Part shown: one piece after another, positions 44,046 through 55,757 of the stretch
How the letters are laid out: every line of letters begins with the position of its first letter
Numbering within the stretch: position 1 is the first letter of the stretch
Source: Cavia porcellus
Lineage: Eukaryota; Chordata; Mammalia; Rodentia; Caviidae
Length of the DNA: 64,000 nt
Reading direction: 5' to 3'
Assembly: GCF_034190915.1 (NCBI RefSeq)
Contig: NW_026947514.1
Coordinates: 1,612,001-1,676,000 of the forward strand
The notes under the pieces: generated by a model
The model's database searches: none
Seen by the model: only the letters and a program-made list of their open reading frames with translations
What the model was told of the DNA's origin: nothing
Translations under genes and position numbers: made by a program

Positions 44046-44164
44046 AAAAAGAAAATAAAATATGTAACTAATAATCCATATTATATGTTGAATGCTGATT
44101 TTTAATATACTGGGGGAGTAATAAAATGTAAAACTAAACAAACAAAAGAACTCAAAAGCAAAAA

Positions 44165-44285
44165 CAAAAGAACTGGCAAAGTGGCACATGCCTTAGTCCC
44201 AGACCCTGGGAGGGTCACTGATCCCAGGGTTTGATCCCAACCTGGAAAACACAGCATGACACTCATCTCAAAATAAAACAGAACA
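44165..44285 (+). repeat. B1-like SINE, diverged
   Basis: CTGGCAAAGTGGCACATGCC to CACTCATCTCAAAATAAAAC. Confidence 0.6.
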
Positions 44286-44521
44286 AAACATGACAGAGCA
44301 ACCGTTTAAGCAGTTAAAAGAATGGGGCTACTTCAGATAATCTGTGGGCTGACCCCGAAATGTGTATAGAGACAACAAATACGTAACCTGGTGACCTCTG
44401 TTCAGAAAAGTGTGAGAAACCCCACACAATATGAAAAGCCACCAAGATACAGGAAGAAACAACTTCAGTCCCTGTTTACTTGTATTTTTTTCTTTAAAAA
44501 AGGAATAAAATAATCCCAGCA

Positions 44522-44735
44522 TTACTGACACTAATTTTGGCTCACTCTGGGACTGTGGGACAGGACCTGTGCTTTGGTGATATGTCTATAATTCCAGCTC
44601 TTGAGAAGCTGGGGGGGGGGGAGGCTGAGGCAGGAACATCATTGTGAGTTTGAGGCAGTTTGGGCTACAAAGTGAGTCTGAGGCCAGCCTGAACTGCATA
44701 GTGAAAATCTGTCTCAAAAATTACCAAATAAGTAC
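44522..44735 (+). repeat. B1-like SINE with extra 5' leader, copy 2
   Basis: It starts ATTACTGACACTAATTTTGG and includes GATATGTCTATAATTCCAGC. A G10 run (44610-44621 area) precedes the B1 body. It matches the leader at 40312 with a few changes. Confidence 0.75.
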
Positions 44736-44930
44736 AATTAAAAATAAAAAAGTTGTAATAATAGTTACTAAATGGACCTGCATCAGCATCTTTATCTGAT
44801 ATTAATCACTTGTTATATAAAAATAATTTCTACAAGGGCTGTGGTAGTTTATACAAAGCATTCACAAGGCCCTGGGTTCAACCTCAAACCCAAACCAAAC
44901 CAAACAAACTGAAATAAAGAAAACGAAATC

Positions 44931-45256
44931 AGGTGTGGTGGTCCACACCTATAATCTCAGCACTGGCAAGGGTCTGAGGCCGGAGGGTTACCATGAGTTT
45001 GAGGCCAGCCTAGGCTTCATAGTGAGTTCAAGGCCACCCTGGACTGCACAGTAAGACTCAGGAAAAAAAAAAAACCAAAAAACAAAACAAAACAAAACAA
45101 ACAAAGAAACAGAAACATGGAATGGTCTGTAATCCCAGCATTTGGAAGGCTTGAGGCAGGAGGACTCTCTGAGTTTGAGACCAGCCTGGACTACATAGTG
45201 AGTTCAAGGCCAGCTTGATCTCCTTGGGAAAACGTGTCTCAAAAAGACAAAAAAAG
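44931..45256 (+). repeat. Two B1 SINEs in a row
   Basis: First: CAGGTGTGGTGGTCCACACC to an (AAAAC)n tail (44931-45117). Second: GGAATGGTCTGTAATCCCAGC to GTGTCTCAAAAAGAC (45119-45255). Confidence 0.82.
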
Positions 45257-45350
45257 GGTCTGGGGATTTAGCTCAGGGGCATAAGCACCTGCCTTGCAAG
45301 CGCATGATCCTGAGTTCAATGGGGGAGGGGGGGGACGGACCAAAAAAAAA
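45257..45350 (+). repeat. ID-type SINE, altered 3' half
   Basis: GGGTCTGGGGATTTAGCTCAGG, arm CCTGCCTTGCAAGCGC. After GAGTTCAATG it changes to a G-rich run (GGGGGAGGGGGGGGACGG) where GATCCC..TACC is expected. Confidence 0.8.
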
Positions 45351-45489
45351 AACCTGTCTCAAAAAGAAAAAAAGTTTTAATTTTACAGATTGCCTAGGAG
45401 AGTCTTGGAAACTCTCTAGGGGTCACAACACACAATACCCTGGGAGTAGCCAGTCCATATGTATTTTTTTCCTGTTTACTTTTTTCTTT

Positions 45490-45619
45490 TTCTTTTTTTT
45501 TTTTTTAAGACAAGGTCTTGCTACATAGTCCAGGCTGACCACAATGTAGCCAACTGGCTGCAAACTTGCAATCCTCTTGCTTCAGCCTCCCAAAGGCTGA
45601 GGTTACAGGCCACACCATG

Positions 45620-45654
<35 letters not shown>

Positions 45655-45735
45655 ACAAGGTCTCACCCATGCAATCTAGGCTAGTACTGAACTCATGATG
45701 TATCCCAGACTGGCCTCAAAGTCATGGCTTAACTT
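45490..45735 (-). repeat. Reversed B1 pieces with T runs
   Basis: T run then AAGACAAGGTCTTGCTACATAG to CAGGCCACACCATGC (45495-45620), a 30-nt T run, and a partial second B1 to 45733. Confidence 0.75.
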
Positions 45736-46261
45736 AGTTTTAGGTATCCTCTCACCCACCTTACTGATTCTCACAGGCCTGTTAACTTAGATGAGCTAAA
45801 GACAGGGAAACTCTGACTTCAGTGGTGAGACTGTGCTCCATCCCAGACAGAGCAACCACCCTGGGGATGGGGCACTCAGTGTATGTGTGCATGCTGCCCC
45901 TGAGCTTTTTTTTTTTTCCCCCAAATCCATTTTATTTCAAGAAGAAGGAAAAAAATCTAAAACAAAATTTCAAAACACACTGATAGGGGCAACAATGGTA
46001 CATACATTGTACGTTGTCATCCCCGAAACACTCACCGAGAGCAAAAGACATCTGCATTCAACTGTCCAAACAATACCAGCACAAATCATTGTCTTCAGTG
46101 AACTCAAAGAAATCAGTAGTATAACTATCTTAACTATTTTTTATATACATATACACGTTGTTTCTTTCAGCTTCTCACAGTAGTGCGGCAATTCAGTGTT
46201 TACACATGTGTGCCTTATTTATTTCACTTATGAGTATGTTCTTAAATTGCATTAATTTACC

Positions 46262-46372
46262 AGGCCGGGCGTGGTGGCTCATGCCTGTAATCCCAGCACT
46301 TGGGAAGCTGAGGCAGAAAAATCGCCACAAACTGAATTCAAGGCCAGCCTGAGCTACGTTAAAAGGTAGGGG
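46262..46372 (+). repeat. B1 SINE
   Basis: GGCCGGGCGTGGTGGCTCATGCC, the best-preserved B1 head in the window; 3' truncated. Confidence 0.88.
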
Positions 46373-47925
46373 GACGGACAGTAAGACATTCTGCCTTTTC
46401 CTAAGTACACATTTCTTCATATACTACAATAGCATATCTGAATAGTCTGAATACAGAGCAGATGAGCGAATCCAGCTACTATCAAGCCAGACAGTAGGGA
46501 TTAGCAAAAAATTAAAACATGGAACCCTTCTCATAATGTTTTGGAAAAATTGTTTTTCATAAAAATACGTTGTGCATTAACGTAATAGGATTATTGTATT
46601 TTAAACTTAATATTAAGTTCTAATATGCTAAATATCAACAGCAACTGCCCACACATAAATAGGCTTAAGGGAGACCTCAATTTCAACTTTAAAGAAGTTA
46701 TGAGAAAAGCTTGAGAATTGTTCTACTCAATGGCACTGCTCTTCATCACTACTTAGGACAAAATTCTGAGGGGAATCAAGAAACAAGATTATGGCAAAAA
46801 GATGTTGAAAAAACATTCATATGAATATGGAGTATACTTGAAAATGAAAATGATGAGATTCAAAATATGACTGGGATTCTCTTTTCTCTATTCTTAAACC
46901 TCCTCTAAAGTTGTTAATGCAGTCTTCACCAACAAAATTTTAACAAAAACATACCATTTGACTAAAAACACAATCATTATCTGAAGTATACCCCAGGATC
47001 ATGTTTGATCATTTTGTAATCAGTAATAAATGCTTAGTGAGTACTTAGAGGCTGAGAGAAAATAAGGTTCAAATCCTAACCCTTTCTGTCTTCCCTTCTA
47101 GACTTCTATCATTTATGGACAGGACAGTGGGAAATGTAAAGAACTGGCAGTCATGGGACACATGTGTAAAAACACACAGGTGGAGAAGACAACAATGAGG
47201 AAGCTGTGCCAATAATTTCTGACAGAGCAGGCACATAGCTGAAGAAACAACAATGCAGAGACTGTGTGATCTATATGCTGCTGCTGGAGAGGGACACCAG
47301 ACAAGTGGTCCTCGCAGGTACAGGGAAGGCAGGAAGTCACTGGGCTGACCACAAGCTCCCAAGTTACACAGGAAGTCTTCTGCTCACTGACCTCACAGGT
47401 ACTGCCGGTTCTTATGAGGCTGGAAACTCACTGTGAGAACTAACAAGCCTCTGACTTGGGGAACAGGAGAGAAGCATGAGGGTAGAAAAGGGGATTAAGT
47501 GACAGACTGTCATTAAGTACTGGGAAAACCAGCTCTGCCAGGCAGAGGGGATTCTTGTTTAGAGAAACCCAACACTCCCATACAAGAAAACAAAAGACAC
47601 GGATATCTGGGGTCTAAGCACTGGTGGGACACCTCCCAACAGGCAAACTGGGTCATGCATGTCCTGTGCAGGTAAACAGGGCTTCTGAGCAACTTTGCAA
47701 GGCTCTGCCTTACACAAATAGATAGCCAGAGATTACCAGACTTCCAAAGAAAGTCTCCAGGAAAGAAGAAAACATTTCAAGGAAAAGAGAAATAGGCAGG
47801 GAGAAATATCTACTTTTATAAAATAGAAGACAGATTTTACTATCTTCAGGGAGTCAACAGAAGAAATAGCATTCATAGCACCAAACTGGATGCCACAGAC
47901 GGTAACAAAAATGAACAGAAACAGG

Positions 47926-47991
47926 GCCAGGGATATGGCTCAGCGGTACAGTGCCTGCCTGGCAAGCGCAAGGTTGAGTTCAATCCCCAGT

Positions 47992-48030
<39 letters not shown>

Positions 48031-48048
48031 CACACACACACACACACC
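47926..48048 (+). repeat. ID-type SINE ending in (CA)n
   Basis: GGGCCAGGGATATGGCTCAGCGG to GTTCAATCCCCAGTGCACAC. About 56 bases of CA with one CTCT interruption follow, where the A tail should be. Confidence 0.88.
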
Positions 48049-48221
48049 CCAGAAAATTAAAGAGCTAGTTGTAGGAGCACAACACAAACACATCTGTCAC
48101 AAAGACTGGAAGAAAAATTAAGGGTATCTTCCAGAAAGTAAAGACAAAGGTAGAAAATAATTTTTTTAAATTCAAGGCTCTGTTCAAGAGTTCAGTCTTT
48201 GATTAGTACGAACTTCAGGAG

Positions 48222-48448
48222 GGACAAGGGTGTAGCCTAGTGGCAGAGCACTTGCTTAACATACACAAAGTCCTGGGTTCGATCAACAGCACCACCAACA
48301 AAATAGAACAGTAACAACAGTAAAGAAAGGGATTTTTTAAGAGACAGGGTCTCATTTTGTAGTACAGCTAACCTTGAATTCACAGAGATCCTCCTGCCTC
48401 AGCATCCTTAGTACTGGGATTATAGGTGTGTATCACTATACCTGGCTA
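48222..48448. repeat. ID element (plus) and B1 (minus)
   Basis: ID: GGACAAGGGTGTAGCCTAGTGG to GGTTCGATCAACAGCACC (48222-48305), near the classical ID form. Reversed B1: GAGACAGGGTCTCATTTTGTAG to GTGTATCACTATACCTGG (48341-48448). Confidence 0.82.
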
Positions 48449-49069
48449 ACAAAAAAGAATTTGAAAATGAAAGAAAGACAGCTCCCTAGAGCTGTGAAGT
48501 GAATAGACTGAACTGTTAGCATAGGTGTGGTCTATTATGAAAGGAAGGCAACAGGGCCTCCATCTTGGATTTGCTGGCCTTCACAACTATCAGAAACAAA
48601 GCTTTCCTTTATCAACTCCTAGTCTTGGGTAATCTGTCACAGCAGCAAAAACACGTAAGATAACCAGACAACAGTTGCCTACACTGTGCAGCAACAGCAG
48701 CAACAGTGGGAAAACAGACAAACAGACACCTGTTCACTCTGGTGGTGTTACCCATGCAGATACTCTTAACAATAGCACTCAGGGTTATGTTAAAGAATGT
48801 TTACTGAGGATCTGTCAGCAACAGAAAAAATAAACAACAAAAAAAGCTCTCTATGGTCCTATATACACCAGAAAACCTTACTAATTAAAAATTCACAATT
48901 ATGTCCCATACAATTCCCCCTGTTTTGTTAAAATAATGTCTGTAGTTGCAAAATGTAGTTTAGGTCTTGACTTTGCATTGATTCTCCTGCCTCAAGTTCC
49001 TGAGTGCTGGGTGAGATTACTGGAACGTACTGCCACACCTGGCTGAAACTAATATCTCAGTGGGCGTTT

Positions 49070-49156
49070 TTTGTTTTTTACTACTAGGAATCAAACTTAC
49101 AACCTCACACTTACCAGGCAGGCATTGTGCCACTTGCTGCTACATCCCTGGCCCAA
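49070..49156 (-). repeat. ID-type SINE
   Basis: Reversed: ACTAGGAATCAAACTTACAACC to GCTGCTACATCCCTGGCCC. Confidence 0.78.
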
Positions 49157-49483
49157 GCACTTATCTCTGAATAGAGAAATTTCCAAGAACTTTTAGTTTC
49201 TATATAATTAAATTAAATATTATGTAATTCTGGGTCATACCTACAATAGGAGAAAAACACAAGTAAATGGTTTTGCTTAAAGTTTTTTAAACACCGAGAG
49301 AAGTTTCAAAGTCAATATGGCAGTCACATTCAAGCATTTCTAGAGCGAGAACCACAAGAAGTAAACAAACAGGCCAGATGCCAGTGGAGGGATCAGTCCC
49401 TCCACTGTCTCAGCCCACCATTCCTGCACAGCAACAAGCTGGAGTAACCACTTAGGGTTGGTAGGACTAAACACAAGAGGATT

Positions 49484-49622
49484 TTTGTTTTTGCTTTGAG
49501 ACAAAAGTTCAGGTTGGCCTTGAACTCTCTAAGTAGTCCCAGCTGGTACAAAGTCATAGAAAGCCTCCTATCTTAGCCTCTCAAACTCTGGGATTACAGA
49601 TGTGAGCCACCATTCCTAGCTT
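49484..49622 (-). repeat. B1 SINE
   Basis: Reversed: GCTTTGAGACAAAAGTTCAGG to CAGATGTGAGCCACCATTCC. Confidence 0.75.
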
Positions 49623-49815
49623 AAACTCAGAGGTTCTGTTCCCTATCTCAAGAAAGTTTTGACCAAGCATAACAGGGACTGCTGCACCCACTCACACTGT
49701 TTACAGATTCCAAAAGGGGTATAGGCATCTCAACAAGGAGTCTTGACCAAAACTCCAAGAGTTTCTCACTAAAGTTAAGAGGAACTATAAAGAAGTACAT
49801 TTTTTGTTAGGTCAT

Positions 49816-49922
49816 CTTCTTTTTGGGTATGGGGATCAAACTCATGATGGGTATGGGGATCAAACTCATGACCTTGCGCTTATCAGACAGGAGCTTATGC
49901 TACTGAGCTAAAGCCCCGGCCC
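49816..49922 (-). repeat. ID-type SINE with 24-bp internal duplication
   Basis: Reversed. GGGTATGGGGATCAAACTCA plus four bases occurs at 49825-49848 and directly again at 49849-49872, doubling the box B region. Confidence 0.88.
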
Positions 49923-50822
49923 TGGTTACGTCTTAAGATTCCAGGTGGTATAGATCAGGGCTTCCCAACCTTTTCTACATCCTAGAACACACAAAACTGA
50001 CAATATCTGTAGCACACAGAGGCCACTGGCTGGCTGAAGGACCAACCCAGGCTCCTGCTCCAGCAGCCCTGGCCTACAGGCTGCAAGTATCAGTGCCATG
50101 TCATACCTGTCACACAGTACTAGCACAAGTATCAGCAGGGTCCCACACAGGGACAGCATTTCTCTAAAAAACTTCTTTCCATAGTACCACAACAGTCGTT
50201 TAAAAAGCCTGTACCAATACCCAGCAAGTGTCAAGTACTGTTAGGTACAACCACTTCCCGTCTAGACCAGAGAAGAATGTACTCCAGCCAATGCCACTGC
50301 CCCATGTGCCACACCACGGGAAGAGGCAGTATATGTCAGCATGTGATGAGGGCCAGTAAGAGGGCTGTCTATCAAAGAATACTTCCCAGAAGCCACATCC
50401 ATATGGAAAGGTTACAAATATTCCAGGCACCACTACAGCAGATGCCAAGACCTAAATGCAAGGAACTACATTGAAGCAGCAACGAGGATCCATTCCACAC
50501 AACAACAGTGTGAGGAGGGAACTCATGTCATAGTTCTAATGATTTACTTTTGATAAGGAATGCTGTTAAACAGAAAGCCAATAATGCAAAAGCTGGAAAA
50601 GTATGCCTTCCACCTGACAACCTATCAAATATGTGTCACCAAAAGTACTGTGAGGAAGATAGGAAATAAACCTGGAAGAATAGAAAACTGTTTTGAGCTT
50701 TAGTGCCACGAGCTTAAAAAATATAATTGCATGAATGAAATTCAAAACAATTTTTATCATGGTGGCAGATATTTTCTACTGAAAAAGAACACACTACTCA
50801 TTTTAAAAAGAAAAGATTATTC

Positions 50823-50939
50823 ATTCAGTATAGCTATGCATGCTGGCACATGCCTATAATTTTAGTAGCTGGGAGGCTGAGGTAGGAAGATCAGCCCAGC
50901 CAGAGTAATGTAATAAGACACTGTCTCAACAAACAAAAA
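50823..50939 (+). repeat. B1 SINE
   Basis: TATAGCTATGCATGCTGGCAC to GACACTGTCTCAACAAAC. Confidence 0.75.
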
Positions 50940-51127
50940 GGGGCTGGACGCAATGTAGCTAGAAATGAAAGCCCTGGGTTCCAATTCTCAGTTTGTCAGA
51001 GGGAAAAAAAAAAACAACAAAACAAGAAACAGAAGAAAAAAATATTCACTCATTAACATTACAGTAATGAGAGCACAAAAGGACTTCCAGACAGTCAGTA
51101 CATCTCTATGTCTGTTTCTGTCCCTGT

Positions 51128-51292
51128 CTCTCTTTTGGTTTTTTGAAACTGCATCTTGCTAAGTAGCTCAAATTGGCCTTTAACTTGCTATGTTACCTAG
51201 GCTGCCTTGAATGTGAAGCAGCACTGCTTGAATGAAGCCTCCTGAGTGCTAGAGTGCTAGGGTTATGGGTATATGCCACCATGCCTGGCAGT
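51128..51292 (-). repeat. B1 SINE, 130 bases from exon 2
   Basis: Reversed: TTTTTTGAAACTGCATCTTGC to GGTATATGCCACCATGCCTGG. Confidence 0.78.
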
Positions 51293-51421
51293 TAGTATGT
51301 TTCAGATTCTTTAAAAATAAATTAAACTGCTTAGAAATAATCCCAAATACACACCCTCTTCCTCTTTCTCCCACATGGAAATAAACACATCATAAGGGAA
51401 ATAAGCAGTATTCTTATTTAC

Positions 51422-51613
51422 CTCTCTGCCAGTAAGGATGTGTCTCGCTAATTTCACTTTTGCAAAGTTCCCCTTGCCGATTGTTTTCAATAGTCTGTAG
51501 TTTCCTATGTGAGGCTGTTCATCTGCACAGGAAGCTATCGAGTTTCTACACCGAGCTCCAGAGCGCCCAGGGCGGGAGGTGACTTCTTGCCGTCCATCTC
51601 CAAGCGAGGTATG
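51422..51613 (-). CDS. MARK3: MARK3 exon 2: N-terminal arm and start of kinase domain
   Basis: This 192-nt exon encodes 64 whole codons, residues about 18-81 if exon 1 encodes 17 residues as in human MARK3. It begins [11 protein letters not shown], passes the phosphorylatable [20 protein letters not shown] linker, and enters the kinase domain at NYRLLKTIG. The glycine-rich ATP loop IGKGNFAKV and the strand [10 protein letters not shown] follow. The acceptor is AG at 51615-51614 and the donor GTAAAT at 51421-51416. From memory, human MARK3 reads SRTSRSGARC where this copy has [10 protein letters not shown]. The [12 protein letters not shown] and LKRF signatures across the exons favour MARK3 over MARK1, MARK2 and MARK4. 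The first coding exon is not in the window. Confidence 0.96.
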
Positions 51614-52440
51614 CTACAATGCAATGTACACAAAGACAAGGACGTAAGAGAACAAGCAGTGCTCGCCAAGCTTTAATAGTTTCTAAGTAAAGAAATAAAA
51701 ACATTACTGCTTTAATTTTAATCCTACAGTTTCCAATATTTCAAAGAAATTTAACCCCAATATAAATTTATACAGGAAACAAATGTCAGAAGAAAAATAT
51801 CAAATGTTGCAGTTCAATTCAGAAAGAAACTGCTCCATGAGATGATTTTTCAACTTTATGATAGTGATGATACACGTTCAACAGAAACTCACTTCAAATT
51901 CTACCCTGTCCACAGGCAGCAGGACACAATAGCATGCCCAAATTGGCCACTGGACCATCAGGGAGAGCTGGGGTTCCACCACATACCACAAGGCCAGCAT
52001 TTTTTAGTAAATTTCACAGGATGCTCAACACTTTATTATAAAATAGGCACATGTGTTATATGATTTTAGGCTATACTGTAGGCTAATTCAAGTTATTACT
52101 GAGCATGTGTAAGCTTTGATGGTTACTAGCAATAAGTGAATTTTCTATTTAATGGCATGTTCAATTAGAGACAGTATTATAGCTTAAGAGAAAGTGCCCT
52201 CAGAGACTCAAATATTGGGGTCTTGACCACCACACAAGGTTCAGAGCTGGAGCTTGGCAAGAGGTCAGTCACTGGGGGTATACCTTTGAACCCTTGTGTC
52301 TCCCCTCCCCTCTTCTGTTCCATTTCCTGGCTGTCGTAAGGTGAGCAGCTTTCCTCACCACACCCTTCTGCCATGAAGTTCCTGCCTTGGAGCCAGCCAA
52401 CCATGGACTGAAATCTCTCAAACTGTGAGTCAAAAAAACC

Positions 52441-52560
52441 TTAGCTGAGTGTAGTGCTCTGTGCTTCTAATCTCAGCACTCAGTGACTTGGTGCAGAATC
52501 GCACAAGTTTGAAGCTAACCTGTTATGTAGCATGACTCTGTCTCAAAAAATAAACAAAAT
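52441..52560 (+). repeat. B1-like SINE, diverged
   Basis: TTAGCTGAGTGTAGTGCTCTG to GACTCTGTCTCAAAAAATAA. Confidence 0.65.
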
Positions 52561-52682
52561 AAACAGTACACCTCCTCTGCTTTAAGCTGAGAGTGCCAGG
52601 TATTTTGCCCCAGCAATGGGAAACTGACTAATATATATGGATTTGTTGTGCTATAACTCTATCAAGAATCATTCATTTCAAA

Positions 52683-52770
52683 GGCTGGGGATTTAGCTCA
52701 GCCTTGTAAGCACTTGCCTGGCAAGCCCGAGGTTGTGAGTTTGATCCTCCATACAAAAAAAAAAAAAAAC
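52683..52770 (+). repeat. ID-type SINE
   Basis: GGCTGGGGATTTAGCTCAGCC to GTTTGATCCTCCATAC, with 15-nt A tail. Confidence 0.88.
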
Positions 52771-53310
52771 ATCGTATCAAAACAATAAAAAAATCAGTTC
52801 AGAATCTCTGCATTTTGAATATGTGGCTGTTATATAAAATAGTAGTGACTCCCCGCTAAACTTCTGTAAACTGTACGTCTAATCCTCACTACATCCTGCG
52901 AACGGCAGAAGGCTAACTACCATTCACCAGAGGGGGGCAGGGCTTAGCAACTGTTCTGTTAGCAATCACTGAGAAGCTGCTGGGATTTCCAGTTTCTTTC
53001 TACACCATGCTCCTTACAGTAATACGCTTTTTTTTTTTTTTTTTGCTATACATGTTAGTTCTCTAAAACTGTCCATATTTAGAAGAGCCACAGCGCTTAC
53101 CAAAAGGCACCAAAAGGCACAAATTATAATAGTCCATATATATGTTTTAAAAATATATATAATTTTTAAATTTCACCTTAACATACATGGTCCCCAAAAC
53201 TGTTTCATCCTTATATCTATGAGGCAAAGAACCAATCTGAAATTTGAGAGGCCATCAAGTACATCCTCCATGAGAAGAAATCAGGTTTACAAATTTTCTT
53301 GTTTTGTTTT

Positions 53311-53636
53311 GGTGTTTTTTGAGATGGTATCCCTATGTAGTTCAGGCTGGCCTCAAACTCATAACGATCTTCCTGCCTCAGCCTCCTAAGTGCTGGGATT
53401 ATAGACACGTACTACTATGCCTAGCAATTTGAGCTACTATATAACATCATAGTGGAGCTCAGGACCAACTCTTTTTTTTGGTTTGCTGTTATCTTTTTGA
53501 GAGAAAGTTTCACTATGCACTTCAGGTTGGCCTTGAACTCACTATGTAGCTGTGGCTGGCCTCGAATACCCAGCAATCCTTCTGCCTCAACCTCCTGAGT
53601 GCTGGGATTACAGAAGGGTGCCACTATGCCCAGCCA
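53311..53636 (-). repeat. Two B1 SINEs, reversed
   Basis: TTTTTTGAGATGGTATCCC to CGTACTACTATGCCTAGC (53317-53425), and TTTTTGAGAGAAAGTTTCAC to GGTGCCACTATGCCCAGCC (53494-53635). Confidence 0.87.
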
Positions 53637-53650
53637 ATAATCAACTTTTT

Positions 53651-53748
53651 TTTTTTGTCTTTTTGCTTTTTATCAGTACCGGGGATCGAACTCACGACTG
53701 CCTGCTTATAAGGCAGGTGCTTATGCCGCTGAGCTAAATCCCCAGCCC
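53651..53748 (-). repeat. ID-type SINE, young, with 17-bp duplication
   Basis: Reversed; CCAATAATCAACTTTTT flanks it at 53634-53650 and 53749-53765. Confidence 0.93.
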
Positions 53749-53788
53749 CCAATAATCAACTTTTTAAGATGTGACAGTTCCAGAGAGA

Positions 53789-53867
53789 GGCTGGGGATTC
53801 AGCTCAGCGGCATAAGTGCCTACATGTAAAGCGCAAGGTCATGAGTTCGATCCCCAGTACAAAAAAA

Positions 53868-53920
<53 letters not shown>
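53789..53920 (+). repeat. ID-type SINE with A tail and (AT)n
   Basis: GGCTGGGGATTCAGCTCAGCGG to GTTCGATCCCCAGTAC. A 25-nt A run and (AT)18 at 53885-53920 follow. Confidence 0.9.
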
Positions 53921-53924
<4 letters not shown>

Positions 53925-54057
53925 ACTGGCAGGAGAGAAATATGACCATTTTTACTGTACCAGTTTTTGTGATTTCCTGTTAAATCTAAAATTACTTCAA
54001 AATTTAAAAGTTTCATATATAGATATACACAAAGCCACAGTTAAGAAAAGCAAAGCT

Positions 54058-54134
54058 GGGCTGGGGATTTAGCTCAGGGGCATAAGTGCCTACCTGGCGA
54101 GCACAAGGTCATGAGTTTGATCCCTGGTACCACC

Positions 54135-54165
<31 letters not shown>
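54058..54165 (+). repeat. ID-type SINE
   Basis: GGGCTGGGGATTTAGCTCAGGG to GTTTGATCCCTGGTACCACC, A tail of 28, then GAAGAAGAAG. Confidence 0.9.
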
Positions 54166-54225
54166 AGAAGAAGAAGAAACATAAGAAAAGCTGTGTGATA
54201 CTGGTACAAAAACAGAAAAAACAGG

Positions 54226-54345
54226 TAGGTGAGATGGTGTATACCTGTAATCCCAGCTTCTCAAAAGGCTGACTCAGGAGAATCATAAGTGCAAGACCGC
54301 TGGGAAACTTTCTGAGACCCAGCCTCAAAAAAACCAGAAAAACAA
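54226..54345 (+). repeat. B1-like SINE, diverged
   Basis: GGTAGGTGAGATGGTGTATACC to CCCAGCCTCAAAAAAACC. Confidence 0.65.
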
Positions 54346-54421
54346 ACTAATACAACAACTAAAACACATGGCAATATGGGAACAAAAGATACAGTAAAGG
54401 GAACTATTAAAACCAAAAGTA

Positions 54422-54491
54422 GGGCTGGGGATTTAGCTCAATGGTGTGCCTGCCTGGCAAGCACAAGGTTTGTGAGTTTGATTCCCCAGTA

Positions 54492-54524
<33 letters not shown>
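54422..54524 (+). repeat. ID-type SINE with short arm
   Basis: GGGCTGGGGATTTAGCTCAATGG joins GTGCCTGCCTGGCAAGC directly, skipping a few bases of the D-arm side. A 34-nt A tail follows. Confidence 0.88.
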
Positions 54525-54527
<3 letters not shown>

Positions 54528-54605
54528 ATCTAAGATACAAGTCAAGAACTGTCAGTGTCCCAGAAGTGTAGTCCAATCAATTTCACGGGGTGGTTGTTGT
54601 TGTTG

Positions 54606-54715
54606 CTGTTCTTTGGAGACAGGGTCTTGCTCTGGAATTCAGATTGGCCTTGAACTCACTGTAACACTCCTGCATCAAGTGGTAAGAGCTATGGGCACGC
54701 CACCATACCCGGTCA
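54606..54715 (-). repeat. B1 SINE
   Basis: Reversed: TTTGGAGACAGGGTCTTGCTC to GGGCACGCCACCATACCCGG. Confidence 0.8.
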
Positions 54716-54833
54716 GTTTCACTTTTAATAAAATAATTGTTACTGGACTAGCAGATGCACTAAAGCGATATACTGAAGAATGAAGAAAGAACTATTAGAC
54801 ATAAACTGTGGCTAACAAATCTGTAATTTAGCT

Positions 54834-55000
54834 GAGCACAAATTACACCTATAATTCTAGCATTTGGAAGGTTGAGGCAGGAGGAATGCCACACTCTGAG
54901 ACCTGTCTGGGTTATACATAGTGAGTTTAAAATCAGTTTGAATGACAAGCAAGACCCTGTCTCCAAAAAAACCCCCAAAAAACCAAAAACAAAAAACAGA
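54834..55000 (+). repeat. B1 SINE
   Basis: GCTGAGCACAAATTACACC to GACCCTGTCTCCAAAAAAAC. Confidence 0.75.
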
Positions 55001-55156
55001 ACAAAATGAGAGAGTTAGACAAACATACAAAAAGAAGGATCACAAATTCAAGTCCAGTCTGGGCAACGTATAGACTTGATGAGACTTTGTCAAGGAAGAA
55101 GGGAAGGGAAGGAAGAGAGAGGAAAGGCAGAGGAAGGGTATAAGAACTGAGACGTG

Positions 55157-55271
55157 GGGGGCTGGGGATTTAGCTCAATGGCATAAGCGCCTGCCTTGCA
55201 AGCAGGCAGTTGTGGGTTCGATCTCCGGTACCGATAAAAAGGAAAAAGACAAAAAAAAAAAAAACAAAAAA
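55157..55271 (+). repeat. ID-type SINE, young, with 12-bp duplication
   Basis: Perfect arm CCTGCCTTGCAAGCAGG and full GATAAAAAGGAAAAAGAC tail. AACTGAGACGTG flanks it at 55145-55156 and 55272-55283. Confidence 0.93.
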
Positions 55272-55757
55272 AACTGAGACGTGCCACATCCACAACCAAC
55301 TCCTCATGATGAATGTAATCATTATGTAATTTTAACATGTACTAATAAAATCTGAAGGGTAGGGAAGGCAGGAAGCAAGAAAGCTAGCTATGATTTAGTG
55401 ACTCTGGCCAGTTTACTATTTGCTAAGCAGCTCTTTTGCTACCAACAGAAGGAAACAAAAAAAAAAAAAAAAAAAAAAGAATGACCCCAAATCTTTAAGG
55501 CACTCACAATGTAGGAAAGGTACCACCATGGAAAATGGTAGCCAAAACAAGGGACAACCCCTGTTCCTTGCGAAAACCAGACTGAAAACTCCCATGCTGT
55601 CTTCAATGGGCGTATAAAGTGAAATAATTTTATGTAATTTTCTTTTTTCTTGAAGCCACATTAAAAATGTAAAAAACAGATCACATTAATTCAAGTACTT
55701 CTCAACCCAATGTACATACCTAATATTTCAACATAATAAAAAAGATTAAGATTTTAG

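Larger units (their letters stand above)
39414..51421 (-). other. MARK3 intron 2
   Basis: A 12-kb intron split by the antisense provirus. SINEs crowd 39527-41100 and 44520-45740. The stretches 45740-46260, 46440-47920, 48480-48960, 49930-50820 and 51300-51420 show no identifiable gene or repeat. Confidence 0.75.
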
